The notes under the pieces are model-generated. The model worked only from the letters and a program-made list of their open reading frames with translations, was not told the origin of the DNA and did no database searches. 64,000 nt of DNA from Limanda limanda (lineage: Eukaryota > Chordata > Actinopteri > Pleuronectiformes > Pleuronectidae), in contig NC_083641.1 in the NCBI RefSeq assembly GCF_963576545.1, positions 18,422,523 to 18,486,522 of the forward strand. Direction: 5' to 3'. Position 1 is the stretch's first letter. Each line of letters starts with the position of its first letter. Below are positions 35,601 through 48,030 of the stretch, one piece after another. The position numbers and the translations under genes were made by a program.

Positions 35601-37701
35601 ACATCCCTCATAGATATGAATATCAAACAAACCTTATTAATATTGTAAAGTGAATCTTGTACATAAAGTATCTGAAGTACAATATGAAAAATACTTGATT
35701 CAACTTGTTTTCAAAAAATCTAATGAAATATCTTGTCTATTGTTTTTGATCATTTTTAGCTCTGATTGTGTAAATATATTAATGAAAGCTATCTTTCATA
35801 TTTTTTCACATTTCAGATGCTCCAGTCTGGAAGCCTTCACATCCCAGTGAGATCTCTGCACCGAGCAGCCAGCTGTCGCCCCTCCTGGTGGTTCAGGGCC
35901 TGTCCTCTGCCCTTCTGGCTCTGATTGACAGTGTGATGCTGCTGCTGCTCGGCCCTCAGTGCCTCCTCGGCTCCGGAGCCTGCAGCCTCCTGCCTTACCT
36001 GGATCCGGTTCTCTCCCTGCTGGCTGTGGCCGTGCTGATCGCCACAGCCATGCCCCAGGTCAGCCTCTGTGTTCAGGTCATAGCATTGAGTTCAACTGAT
36101 GATGAAGCTCCTGTCCAGAACCAAGTTATTAGTTCAATCCACTTATTCTAAGCAACCTAGAAAATTCCAGTTGTGGAATATATGAAAAACGCTTCAGATG
36201 GCAGTTTAAACTACTTAGTACTTCATTATTGCAGGGTTTTAATACTATTATTAATGTTTTACAAGGCAGGAAGATTACGTTTGTAACGTGTTCTCTTTTC
36301 AGAATTGTGATATATATAGAAATGTGAGAAGTTTTTTAAGTCACAGCTACTTAAATATTTATACAATCGCAATATTTTGAAGATGTTTCTTTACATAATT
36401 GTCGTTGCTGGACAATCAAACCTCTGAATTACAGTGGGACGAAGGGTGCGCCTTTACAGTCATTACTACAAACTACTTTAAGGTTATCTTTCAGTTTTCA
36501 AAATGATGAAGAAAGTTTTATTTGTTCAACCCCTTCTCGTGTAATTATAGTAAATTAAATGCTGCTTATGATGCACATTCGCAATCGCCACCAGGCACTT
36601 ACACAAAGGACCATCTCCATATAGTACATGGAGAACAAGACTTGTGGGTTTCTGTACTTCACTGATCCATCTCTCCTCCAGGTGCACAGGTACGGGGTGT
36701 TGCTGCTGCAGGCCCCCCCTCCACACCTTTGTGTGTCGGATCTTGGAGAAAGGATTGCAGGCGTCCACGGTGTGCAGGCCGTGCACGACCTCCACGTCTG
36801 GCAGTTAACCGAATCTTTCACCGTGGCCTCTGTCCACGTGCGCTGCCACGCCGGGTTTCCAGTGCACAGGTGAAAGGGAAAAGTTTTACAATCAATATGT
36901 TTTTTTAGATTTGGGGGACTTCAAGATTTAATCAAAGTGAAGTGGATTGGTTGTAGACATTAGAATATACATTACGGCTATTTGTGTTTGTGTGTTGTCC
37001 ACCTGGCTGTCGGAGCAGGTTTTTTCTAGAGGCTAATGAAGCAAAATTTGAGCAACTGGACTCACCCTCACCCTACACCCTTTCCATATTACCTTCACTT
37101 TAGACTTTAATTGTCATCAATAGACACTTTATCATTTTAACAGAGAATACCTTTCTTGGTATTTCACAAACCTCTGATCTCACGACAACAAGAAAAAGTT
37201 GTAGTGTGACCATTTATCAAGTGTGACCATTTATCCTGTGCACTGTCCCAGCTGGTCCCGGCTCCCACTGGGTGACAGTGGAAGTGAACCCTTGACCGGT
37301 TTATCCCAGGGCTGACAAACGCAGACAGATAATCACACTCATATTTACTATTATTGTGTAGCTTTTGGGAGATATCACTGCCGGTGTTTTGGTTAACGCG
37401 GAATCCTTCACGTTTCCCCAGGTGTGCTGATCTGATGTTGGCCGTCACCAAGGTGCTGCAGAGTGTGGGAGTGAGCAGCTGCACGGTGCAGCCGGAGTTT
37501 GCTTCATGCTCTGCAGGAGGTGCAGGGAGCCCCCCCTCCCTACCTCCGCCCCCTCCCTGCAGCCTGGCCTGTGGAAAGGCCTGTTCAAGGCACATGTGCT
37601 GCTCTCTCCTGGAGGAGGAGAACGGCAGTGCGCTGGCGCCACCTGCTGGAGGAACGACGGAACAGACACTCGTCATAGAGAACACCTTCAACCAGTGTTA
37701 G
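32658..37701 (+). CDS. Divergent SLC30 (ZnT1-like) cation diffusion facilitator family transporter
   Basis: Coding exons 32658-33297, 35101-35397, 35817-36058, 36682-36869 and 37422-37701 join in frame to 548 aa. ATG is at 32658 and TAG at 37699. Six hydrophobic segments: residues ~7-25, ~26-47, ~135-155, ~165-187, ~335-356 and ~365-390. A long Ser/Pro/acidic loop lies between the fourth and fifth. The C-terminal domain has ZnT1-type motifs (LLPYLDP; GVQAVHDLHVWQL), then a Cys/Pro-rich end. Family members export Zn2+ or Mn2+ from the cytosol by proton exchange. Here the metal-site HxxxD of TM2 reads H37-T-F-F-I41 and that of TM5 reads L346-A-L-I-D350, so half of each pair is missing. Transport activity is therefore doubtful. 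AATAAA is at 37883-37888. It could be a paralogue of slc30a1 or slc30a10; I give no symbol. Confidence 0.82.
34405..34459 (+). repeat. Dispersed fish repeat fragment
   Basis: A short copy of the module seen at 26581 and 32529 (ccatgtcccc..gaggagg..tgcggccag), in an intron of the SLC30-like gene. It is followed by cagtggtgtagtgcaggata, which resembles the start of another fish element. Confidence 0.45.
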
Positions 37702-37888
37702 TTCAACCTAAGAGAGAGTGAAAAAAACCCACTGCCAGCTAATTCAAAGGGTTAAAATGTATGATGTTGTTTTTATTACATTAACATGGTGCTAAACCAA
37801 AGATTTATGTCATATCAAGTGAAATTGTGTTAAAATGGAGTAATATGTTCCCTCGTTTGTAACTTGAACGTTTGTGTTAAAAAATAAA

Positions 37889-38920
37889 ATGAATGATACT
37901 AAATTGTTTCTTTTCATTATAAAACCATAGAAATATTTTTGAATCCCCCAAAGCTAAACTGAAATGTCTGTCATAGCAAAAGGAAAGTAGGATAAATGCA
38001 TATGTATTAGTCTTTCAAAATTCACCCGGTTATTTTAATGTTTTACATTCAGAACATATGAAGACTTATAAACTATCATGTTATCTAATCTATCAATAGT
38101 TTATAACATAAGGAGGAGTCAGTTTAATTGTTATTCATTTTAACAGAAAATGTGAAACTACATTTACAACTAACATTTCACATTTCCAGCTTCTCAACAG
38201 GAGGCGATGCTACTTTTCCTCCTTATAAATAACAACGAACTGAATAACTTTGAGGTTTTCACTTTGCATTTGCAAATTTTCGGTTTGAGTAAATTGTGAT
38301 GTTTTACAAACTAATGTAGTATATCTATCTATATTGGTCAGATAAATTCCCAACAAAATAATAGCTGCAAATTAATTCAGAAATGTCACACCTCAAATAC
38401 ACCCCCATAAAATTATTGCACAGTAATAATCTAATGGTACAATTGACATTTTCTGTAGTGAGTACTTTCACTATTGAAAGTTTAAGTAAATTCATCTGAT
38501 CATGTTTTATTTTTCTAGGTGGTAACATTTTCATATTTTCACAGTGTGGAATGAGCACTTCCACTGTTGATGTAGATAGAACCTGCACCACTGACTGTAA
38601 ACAAAAACAATAATGATGGATCAGTGTGATCAATAAGCTCCATTACTAACACTAAACCATACAACTATGGAGACGTGTTTGATTATAATCTGACTGTATC
38701 TCCTACCTGAGGTGACGCAGCCATGCTCCTCCTTATTTCCCCCCATACAGCCAATCACACAGCGGCTGCTTTGAATACAACTTAACAGTCTGATATTTCT
38801 GTTCTTATTTTGTGTATATTTCACAAACGGAAGGTTTCAGCCAGCCGGTTACTAGCCGGCCTGTGGATAAACACTGTGTAAACAATCTTTATTAGATCAA
38901 TACAAAATAACGGTGGTTGT
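37889..38920. other. Spacer between the SLC30-like gene and tRNA-Sec
   Basis: No gene seen. The last ~200 bp before 38920 may include distal activator elements of the tRNA-Sec promoter, but I could not identify an SPH/octamer site with confidence. Confidence 0.4.
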
Positions 38921-38926
38921 CGTTAT

Positions 38927-38974
38927 TGACACCATAAGTCAAACCAGTGTTGCTTTATTCAAGGTATTTATAAT
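38927..38974 (+). promoter_or_regulatory. tRNA-Sec external promoter: PSE and TATA box
   Basis: TGACACCATAAGTCAAA at 38927-38943 matches the vertebrate proximal sequence element (TCACCNTAA core) and lies about 69 to 53 bp upstream of the tRNA. A TATA-like TATTTATAAT at 38965-38974 lies about 31 to 22 bp upstream. This arrangement is the type 3 Pol III promoter known for tRNA-Sec genes. Confidence 0.8.
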
Positions 38975-38995
38975 TTCCGTACACGTAATGAAAGT

Positions 38996-39082
38996 GCCCG
39001 GATGAGCCTCGGTGGTCCGGGGTGCAGGCTTCAAACCTGTAGCTGCTTAGCGGCAGAGTGGTTCAATTCCACCTTTCGGGCG
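38996..39082 (+). tRNA. tRNA-Sec (UCA), selenocysteine tRNA
   Basis: 87 nt, the vertebrate length. It starts GCCCGGATGA and ends CACCTTTCGGGCG, so the acceptor arm GCCCGGA/TTTCGGGC pairs in the extended form. The anticodon loop is CTTCAAA (anticodon TCA), the long variable arm is GCTGCTTAGCGGC, and the T-loop is GGTTCAATTCC. It differs from human tRNA-Sec at only a few mostly compensatory sites. It reads UGA as selenocysteine during selenoprotein synthesis. The CCA end is not encoded. A T-run at 39132-39135 may terminate Pol III. Confidence 0.98.
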
Positions 39083-39676
39083 GTGGAACCACAGCAGTGG
39101 ATTAGATTCGATTAGCTTTGTATTTCTCTCATTTTGACTAAAACTATCATGATTCATATGAACGGGAGGACTCGACTTCCTGTCTACACTGCCTTAGCCT
39201 TTCACAATAAAACATCCCATCGTCACATCTAAAATTTGATCAGAATTCCTTTCCAGGACAGTCAGCCCAGATATATCTACATGTCTTATACTGATGAAAT
39301 TAGTTGTTTTGTGGTGATATTGGGATTAATAATAAATGTACACTGGTTATTTCTGTTACTTTTCTTCTTTTTTTGTTGTTGTCAAGTATTTCTACTTGGA
39401 CAGAAATTAAAATGTTGCTTTTAGCTAGTAGAATCAAATTAATCAATACATGAAATCTTAATAATATCCCACGACAAGAGGAAGACATTTATAAACTTTG
39501 AGTGGTGTAGTGTTTTTTTTATGTTGTCATAAATTAACTGGGTTTTATTTAGCTGTTTATTATATATGTATATACATTCAAATCGTGGTTATTAAGACAA
39601 TTCTGTGTAAAAAAAAATTGAAATAAAATACAATAGATACAATTTGACCGGCCTGCGAATCTATACATCCGGCCAT

Positions 39677-39685
39677 CCCGGAAGT
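39677..39685 (+). promoter_or_regulatory. ETS/GABP-type site in MRPL28 promoter
   Basis: CCCGGAAGT, the ETS consensus, lies ~190 bp upstream of the noncoding exon's donor. GABPA/ETS sites are usual in promoters of nuclear genes for mitochondrial translation. Occupancy is inferred. Confidence 0.5.
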
Positions 39686-39789
39686 ACAAGAAAAGCTCGT
39701 TTGATAACAGCCAATCAACTGCGACAGTACCCGGTCTGACATCCAATCACGTCCCTCGTTGTTGAAGACGTGCCCATCAGTGAGGACCG

Positions 39790-39875
39790 GAACACTCATG
39801 TTGTGTCCTTGTGGAATAACGAGGAATAAGAACGTGTGTTGGGTTTAGTGTGTGTTTCTGTTTTCTCGTCACCAG
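39790..39875 (+). other. mrpl28: MRPL28 5' noncoding exon (inferred)
   Basis: Ends with a strong donor, accag|gtaag, at 39876. The first coding exon has an acceptor at 40933 with 23 bp of leader before ATG. The start site is unknown. Confidence 0.5.
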
Positions 39876-40199
39876 GTAAGACTGGCTCTCTGAATTATTC
39901 CCTCATGTTCTATCAGACTCTCAGAGACACTGTTTGGTTTAATAGACTCAGTCACATCTGTGTTGGTGGCCTGTGCCCGTTAGCATCTTGCTAACATGGA
40001 AGTTGCTGTCCAGTATGTTTCTTTGAATTATTATTATAAGTACTATTAAGACAAAGCGACCACCAGACAGAGACTATTAATCTGCAGCTTGATGGTTTAT
40101 TACAAAGTTGTGCAACAACACAGACAGAACACAGGCTTCACAAATACTGATAAAACTAATATTCTCTGTATATTCTTTGTATATATAAGTCTATATACA

Positions 40200-40566
40200 C
40201 ATATTTATACATGTGTACATGTTATTATATTTACTATTATTATATATACTGTTGCTGCTGCCATTATTACTATATACTGCTATTATATTGGTATAATTAC
40301 TATCATATATAAATATATATTATGTTATATTATATACTATATATACTGTGTAACAATAACATTACCATCATATCATCAGTACTATTACCATAATCTTGCC
40401 ACTGCACCTTATCTACCTATTTATCTTGTGTTCTGTTTTCATTCTTCTACCTCAATATTTTTTATTTTATTCTATTGTATTGTATTTTATTGTATTCAAA
40501 TATACCGGCTGCTATGACGACTTAATTTCCCTTCAGGGATGAATAAAGTAATCTATCTATCTATTC
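40200..40566 (+). repeat. LINE 3' end with (TATC)n tail
   Basis: Ends in taatttcccttcagggatga, then ataaagtaatctatctatctatc, the 3' tail style of fish L2/Rex-type LINEs. The AT-rich part before it (~40200-40500) is probably the LINE 3'UTR. It sits in MRPL28 intron 1. Confidence 0.65.
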
Positions 40567-40956
40567 AGATACAAAGATTGGCTTTTAACAACCTTTGCAC
40601 CATCCCAGGTAAAATAGTCCACATTTTAATCTATTATCTAAGATAGTGACCAGAAATATTGCTTTACACATGAGCTTATTAAAATGAGAATTCAGATAAG
40701 AACAATTATCTCGTCTAGTGAATGAAGCTTGGTTAAGTAAACAAAGTCTGAATAAAGTTCCCGTGGTTGTTGCCTGCTTTTCCATTAACAGACTGATCTG
40801 GAGCAAAGTTTTGATCTGTAGAAAACTTTTATTTTAGTTTTTGCATCGCCTACATTTGGCCAGCACCTGATTATAGTTTACTACACCTACTAAGTGACAT
40901 TAAATTTCATCCTCTCCTTCTTGTGTCTTCCAGGTTTAATTTTAAAAGAGCCTGTC

Positions 40957-42513
40957 ATGCCTCTTCATAAATACCCTCCCAAAATGTGGGAAGCTCTGAA
41001 AATGAAGCAGGGCATCTATGCTCGTCTCCCTAAACACTACCTGAAGTCCCTGGAGAAGAAGGAGCCCACGCCTGTCCACTTCAGACCGCTGGGAGTTCAG
41101 TACCGAGCCAACCCAGTGACTGGGCACAAGGAACGTGTGCAGGACGTCCCGATCCCCATCTACTACCCCCCCGAAGCCCAGGACGGCCTGTGGGGAGGGG
41201 AGGGCTGGATAAGTGGCTTCAGATACGCCAACAATGACAAAGTGAGATGTGATGCTTTTCTTTGTCATATATAATAGTTCACTGAATTTCTGACTGCTGT
41301 TGGTAAATTGTAACTGTAATTTAACATTTTATTTTCCTATTTTCAGACTATTTATAGAGAAAATGATTAATCAACTAATCAAGGAAATAATCTGTGGTTT
41401 AATCAACATTAAACCTTCTCAAAATGAATCTGTTTTGAGAACGACTTTATCTTTTATCTCCTGCACAAAGCTGCAGTTATTTGACACTTGAAGCTGCAGA
41501 CATTAAACCATCACACTGAATTTACTTCTCTGAATCATCTCTTCCTGTAGATGTCCAATCGTCTGAAGAAAACCTGGAAACCACAGCTGTTCAAAAGAGA
41601 GTTGTACAGCGAAATCCTGGATCACACATTCACCATCACTGTCACACCTCGCACTCTCAACCTCATAGATGCTGTCTATGGCCTGGACTTTTATATTCTC
41701 AGAGTAATAACGGTGCCTCTGAATACAAGAATAAGTGATATTTTTTTGTCAGGCTTTTTATGTGAGTCTTATGTCTGTCTCCTTTTAGACACCAAAGGAA
41801 GACCTGAACTCCAAAGTGGGAATGAACCTGAAGAGAGCAATGCTGCTTTGCCTGGTGCGCAGAAACACAGAGCTTTACCCCAATGACCCTGTCAAAAGAG
41901 AGAAGGTTTACAGTAAATACAAGGTCAGTTGGATGTGTTTTAATCCACTTGTGTGTGGTTTATGGCACAGAAGTAATAATTAACATTTACGTTTTTATGT
42001 AATTCTGTCTGAGCAGCAGTTTGAGAGGCCAGAGGAGGAGGTGGAGTGGGTGGGTCTGAGTCTGGAGGAGGCTGTGGAGAAACAGAGGCAGCTGGATCAC
42101 AAGGTAAGTCTTCAAACCTAGATATCAGCCTCCAGAATCAAAGCAGCTGAGCTAATGCTTTGCTGTAGCAGTCCACAATGTTTATATGAAACGAAAAGAT
42201 AGAAAAAGTAGTGGAGCAAAAACATTCATTATAGATCAGAGACTAACTGTATTTGGCTAAATGTCTGACTCTTCCAAGTCTCTATCTGACCTTCTCCTTG
42301 ATAAATGAGGTGCTTCTTTATCCCACTGTAATTAGACCAATAAAGACAGCTTGTCACAATAGGCTGAAATGCTTACATTTTTTGAATTAATAACATGTTC
42401 TGACTCTTGTCGTCAAGGAGCCCGAGCCTCTTTTTAAGGTCTGTGTGGACGAGCTGGTGGAGAAGCTGCGCCTCCAACATCTCTCAGAGCCACTCGTCAT
42501 AGAGAAGAAGTGA
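40957..42513 (+). CDS. mrpl28: MRPL28, mitochondrial large-subunit ribosomal protein bL28m
   Basis: Structural protein of the mitochondrial ribosome large subunit. Coding exons 40957-41241, 41551-41703, 41789-41923, 42017-42103 and 42418-42513 join in frame to 251 aa; human MRPL28 has 256. Conserved blocks include MPLHKYP at the start, [55 protein letters not shown] ([14 protein letters not shown]) and [19 protein letters not shown]. Start chosen because it matches the family N-terminus directly after the acceptor. Splice sites are canonical. Poly(A) signal AATAAA at 42849-42854. Confidence 0.97.
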
Positions 42514-42939
42514 CGACCACAAATCATCTGACAAGGACAGGAGCAGCTCTTCAGACTGAAACCATTAAGCAGGTTGTACTGTCAAGCATCAGGAGATGGC
42601 AGCGGGATTTGGAGTCGCATGGTTATTCCTTCGGGTGGAGACCTGGACGACTTTCTGATGTTTCAGTTCGGAGCAACTCAAAGGATGCAGCCACCTTGAA
42701 CTAAAGCTAATTTATTGTTTCAGTTCTCCGTTTCCACTTGCATCTAAGACCCATAAGTGAGACATTCAGGAGAAAAGAGAACAGCCACAATCAGTGTAAA
42801 TACTCCCGGACCAGCTGAGATAAAGAGCCTTGTATGGAAGATGGAAAAAATAAATATAATCCCTGTTTTCTTAAAACTTGTTTCTGCTCCTCAGTTCTCC
42901 GATAATTGTTAGAAAACTTCACTGATTATATTATTATTA

Positions 42940-43270
42940 TTGCCTGAGGTGAGATGTAAACAAAACAATAGTTTGATATTTTGGCTAATGGATTTATTCA
43001 ACTGAAGTTCACAAGGCTAATATGAAGCTGGGGCAAGCAGCTTGTTAGCTTATCTTAGCATAAAGACTGGAAACAAAGCTAACCCGTCTGTAAAACGCTA
43101 ATAAAAATCTGCCAGCCAGCCAATCTGAAGCTCACAAATGAACATGTTATATCATGTTGTATAATCCATAGATTTAAATATGCTTCACAGAAAGATTTGA
43201 TTCTGAGAATCTGTGTTGGGTCAGTGTCTCCAGTCTTAATGTTAAGCTAAGCTAAACTCCTGGATAATGT
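42940..43270 (+). repeat. Dispersed fish repeat (ttagcttagcataaagactgg family)
   Basis: Contains gaagctggggcaagcagctt, gttagcttatcttagcataa and agactggaaacaaagctaac, modules that recur widely in teleost noncoding DNA. No coding content. Confidence 0.55.
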
Positions 43271-44184
43271 GACATTTAACAGACAAATGTTTAATTTATA
43301 AGTTATATTTGACATATCATCAATAATATTATAATATATACAGTATGCAAATATGACAAGAGCATTTCCATGCATGAGTACTTATAAGTGTGCTTACAGT
43401 ATTTTCTTATACTAGGCTACTTTTACAATAGCACATTGTAAAAGTACAAGCTGAACATAAGGTCTTATTTCTGTTATTTCCACCAGATGGCGCTAAAGTG
43501 ATAAAAATGAAAATAATGTAAACAATTATTTAAGAGATAAGATGATGAGTCAGATACATTAAAATCAAGTAAAAACAAAATAACTTCAAATAACTGAGAC
43601 ACAAATGTTGTCATGTGTTGACTTCCAAAAGGCTGTTGGTTGTGTTACATCTCCACAAGCGTTGAAAATAATGTTAATTTCTCTTGGAGACGATGAATAG
43701 AACAACAATCCAAACAAACAGTGGTGAAATTAAATAATACTACTGCCCTAATACGGCAAAGATCCTCACATGCTGTTGGAGTACATGAGTAGTGGAAAGA
43801 AGAAGAGCGAAGAAGAGAAGAAACGTTTCTCGCCTGGTTTCACTTTCATCACTTCCTATCTGATAACAGTCAGTTGTGTTGGTGTTTTGCCGTTGTGGTT
43901 ACAGAATACTATTCTGGTTCACTGTGGAGTCCTCACTGGGCCGGGGACTCCCGTGGGTGTTGTAATTATGCAACAGAGAAAAAATTATTCCAAGCAACTG
44001 TACATAGATAAAACCACAGGTTGGAATTACCCTTTGTTTGGTGCACATGTTTCCATGTTGTCTAAATTAAAAAAACGAATCTTTTCGTGTTTTGGCAACA
44101 GAACATTTGACTGGTTCAACGTCACTCCACTGAGCTAAATGAGGCTTAAACGTTCATGATAATCAGGCTAATTTTTTTAGGTAA

Positions 44185-44325
44185 AATCAGGTCATGACAA
44201 TAAGATAAGATACGAAAAGGTAAGGTAAGATAAAATATGATATGATACGATATGAAATTATATAACATACGATCAGATAAGATATGATAAGCCTTTATTT
44301 GTCCCACATTGGGGACATGTTCTGC
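44185..44325 (-). repeat. LINE 3' tail, minus orientation, with (TATC/TTATC)n
   Basis: A run of gataagataaga-like units is followed by gcctttatttgtcccacatt. Read on the minus strand this is ccccaatgtgggacaaataa, then a TATC-rich tail, the usual end of a fish LINE. Confidence 0.6.
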
Positions 44326-47300
44326 AGCAAAGAAGTCAGTCAAAGTAATAAATAAGTAAACGTGCTGAATAAACACAAGGAAACAAAAATTGAAATTACA
44401 AAGTTCAAGGAGTTGGTATGAAATCCGATTAATTCATGTGAAATCTCCTTCCATCACTTTGAATAGTGTGTGAGCTTTGTCTGTCACATTTCAGGGGGGT
44501 AAAGGAATCATGAAGAGGTGACATCATGGCTGCAGCTACTTCTGACCCGAACTCCCACGCACCTTTTCTTTCCCATCCATGTTTATCGTCTTTACTCATG
44601 TAAGTATTTGTTTGGGTTGGTGCGTCCTGATTTATCCCCTTTCAAATCAACCTGCGGTCAAATAGAATTTTATGATCTGATACATTGAATTCAATTAATA
44701 ATTAATGATTTATAAACACAGTGACATAAACTTGAGGAGTCTTGATTTATTAGCTATTCGTCAGTCTTTAGCAAAGATTATAAGCCTGTGTTAAACATGA
44801 TAGTGTGAACATGTTCAAACAAGTCTGAGCAAGCAGGGTGTAATGGTACTACTTCACAGGAAGTGTGTGTGTGTGTGTGTGTTTAAGGCTCAAGGGCCTT
44901 GGAAAGCAGCCCAGTGCGGACTTTCCCACTAATGATATGAGCCATTTGGTTTTAGGTCAACCAACAGAGTGGGCGGAGCCAGAAAAGGTAACACCTGCTC
45001 TGTTCAACACTCCCAATATGAGAACAATCAAATATAATAATCTTTCTACTACGTCACCATCGTTGTGATGCACATCTACCTTTGTGTACTGCTATAATTA
45101 GAACATGTAACAAGCAAGAGGATTAGTCAGTGGATTTCCCCTTCATTAACCTGTAATTACACATCATAGTTTATTAATTATAGTTTGTATTTATAACTCT
45201 GGTTATAAATACAAACTAATAACTCAGCTGTTATTATTGTCACTAAATTCTACACTATGAACCTTTAAGAAAAAGGTTTGAGTACCTCCCTCACCACTGA
45301 TTATTCATCTGAATTAATAACAAATTTTAACGTATTTTTGTTAAAAGTATGAATTTGCTTTACTTTGCTAAACATTTGCGTATTTGAAAGAAGGCAAAGG
45401 AAAAATTTGCCATTTTAAAATTAAGGTTCGTAAAATAGCGGTGCTCATTTTCCAATATGTCTCAATCTGAAAAATTCTACATGCTAACCTCAGCCTTTCA
45501 AATTTCCCAAAACGTTTGGCCTCAACAAAGAACGGGTGAATCAGCAGAGACCACACACAGAAAAGGAGAAATGAGAATTTTTTTTCCTTCAGACTGGATT
45601 AGTCTCAAATGTGACAGGAACTATTTTGAGAACAAACATCCATCAAGTTAAAAAGCTGCGACCAAACAGACCAAGGTTTCCAATAACCATAAACAAAGGG
45701 CACTTCTTATCCCGAGTGTTTCTCCGGTGACGCCGCTGACATTTAAATGTTAAAGGGACCAAATCTCCTTCTTCACGTTGTTGTTGCTATGATTCATTGT
45801 TTTAACAAGTGAACATGCAGGTTAGGAATGTGTGTGGGCGTTCAAGGGAAGACAGGTCACACTCAAAGAGAGTCCAAAATAAAATCATCACAAGAGCAAT
45901 CGTCAGTTTCTGAGGAAGTAATGACACGACAGAAATAACACGTTAACATTTAATTTTTTTCTTTCAGATATTTACAATGAAGTGCTACAGCGAGAGGGGG
46001 CGGAGTTGGACACGAGACAAGGTGCAAGTGGAACTTAGAAATAGCATGAGTGAAACTGCAGAGTAAGATGAAACAGCACGGACAGAACTATGAAAACAAG
46101 GAGTGGTTTCTAGTGTTTCTTAAGAGGATTAAATGTTTAAAAACACAAGAATATTGTGAAGAACTTCAGACTTGTGTTGTTAGAAAAAGTACTATCAGCC
46201 TTTTCCTTTTGAGCAGCACAACTTTCAACTCATTTTCAAATTCTGTAAACAATTGTTACTAAACGGTCAAATATGTCGTCATCTGGACTAATCTCGTTAT
46301 TTCTAATCTAATTCCTTTCGCTGTCTAATTAAAAAACACTAAGAGGTACGTGATAATGTGTGATCTACTGAGCGGCCACATGGCTTTCATATTGCTGCCA
46401 TACAAGCCAGTAGCCAGTCCCATTTACCTTTAGCCTCAGCGTATACCCTCGAGTTCGGCCTGCATCGTTCATTACAAGACCAAAACACTTGTTGACGTTG
46501 ACGTGCACGACTGAAGCTATGTCCCCTACATCTGATGGTAGTTGGAAACTTTATTTGTGCAGAAAAACTTCAAATGTACAAGGGACATTCACCATCTTAA
46601 ACTATATTCTACAACTGTCTATTGTGGATTTTCCTCAGCGTGTATATATTTATATATAGATATATATTTATATATATCTATATATATATATATACATATT
46701 AATGCAAGTTTGTTGTCTGTTTGTTTTCATTTTAACTTTCACCTGCCGGGAACTGTAGATGAAAATGCGTTTTTAACTCTGGTACATATGAACCATTGTG
46801 CTCATGTTAATTAACTGTCCCTATCAAATAAATACAAGTAAAACAAAAAAAAATTAAAAAGGTTAAGTAGAAACCTTTCAAACATCTGGAAAAATGTCGG
46901 CTTGTGTTTCGGTTAAAGGAAACACCAAATATAACTCAACAGTTTTTTTTAAGAGGGACGTTTGTTAGTTCTCTTTTTCAGCTCCACTCGTACTGTGAGA
47001 ATCTCTTACTTCAATGGTAGCAGCATTTATTGACAAATATTCAAGAATGTTAAGCTGCTCCTGATCTTTAAAGCCTTGACCAGCGAGGCTCTCAGGGAAC
47101 GATAAAGATGGAGGGATAGGGGGAGATTGAGTTGAAACTAAATTACCCTCCAGACACATAACAGTGTTACGCAGCTGCAGAAAGTCAGGCATTGGGCTCC
47201 ATCTTGGATTTGGATCACATCAACTTCTCTGGCTCTAAATCACAGGCTGTTTATAACAATGGACAACTTGACATCTTGATCACCATTTGGTGGCTGGCTG

Positions 47301-47756
47301 CTGTAGAGTAATAAATCCCGCCTCCGCCATACTTAGTGGATGCGACATCTGAAAAGCCTAATTGCAGAAATACTTTAATCAAAAATTGCTTCTGTCATTT
47401 TAGGTAGTTGCTGACCCTGGTCTCTTAGCTAACAGCAGTTGTGAGGTTGAATTCTGCATTTCGTATGATAAAGTGTGTGTGCCTCTGTGGGAGACTAGCT
47501 ATTATTCGACAATTTGCGATAGTTCCTGTTTTATTTGGGATGTTGTTACTGCGGCTCCGTTACCCAATCACTACTGAGCAAAATGGCCCCATTCCTATAT
47601 GGTATATTTCGGCTTCATTTCTGGATAGTGGGATGAAGTGGAGATGGTCTTTATTTACAGTCTATTCTCTAAATCACGAAAGGTTAAAGATATAGGTTTT
47701 CCTTTTGAGAAGTGCATTTACTTAATTTCTTGCGTTACGTCTTCATTTAAAGAGCT

Positions 47757-47932
47757 TTATCGGTGCTGATTTGAACAGAGCATGGCTAGCGGTTTCACAT
47801 TGCCTTCACTTTATGCTAAGCTAAGCTAACTGTGTACCTCTACATTATCGGTGCTGATTTGAACAGAGCATGGCTAGCGTTTTCACATTGCCTTCACTTT
47901 ATGCTAAGCTAAGCTAACTGTGTACCTCTACA
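47757..47932 (+). repeat. 88-bp tandem duplication
   Basis: Two near-identical 88-bp units start at 47757 and 47845, each holding tcggtgctgatttgaacaga and atgctaagctaagctaactg. They differ by a single base at ggttt/gtttt. Confidence 0.93.
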
Positions 47933-48030
47933 CCTGGCAGGAAAGAGAATCAGCACAGTTGTCCAAAAACGACGGCTCCCATAAAAAAGGGCACAGTTTA
48001 CATTGATGACGTGACATGGCCCCCCCCGCC

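Larger units (their letters stand above)
43271..48030. other. Gene-free interval between MRPL28 and RELB
   Basis: Short ORFs only, none recognisable. It holds a minus-strand LINE tail (~44185-44325), a (GT)n run at ~44862-44882, an AT microsatellite at ~46655-46695, dispersed repeat fragments at ~47265-47340 and ~47600-47670, and an 88-bp tandem duplication (47757-47932). The last part may include the RELB 3'UTR. Confidence 0.5.

Noticed and set aside
43770..44138. 122-codon plus-strand frame between MRPL28 and RELB
   Set aside because: Hydrophobic and Lys-rich mix with no family resemblance, poor start context, in AT-rich repeat-laden DNA next to a LINE tail.
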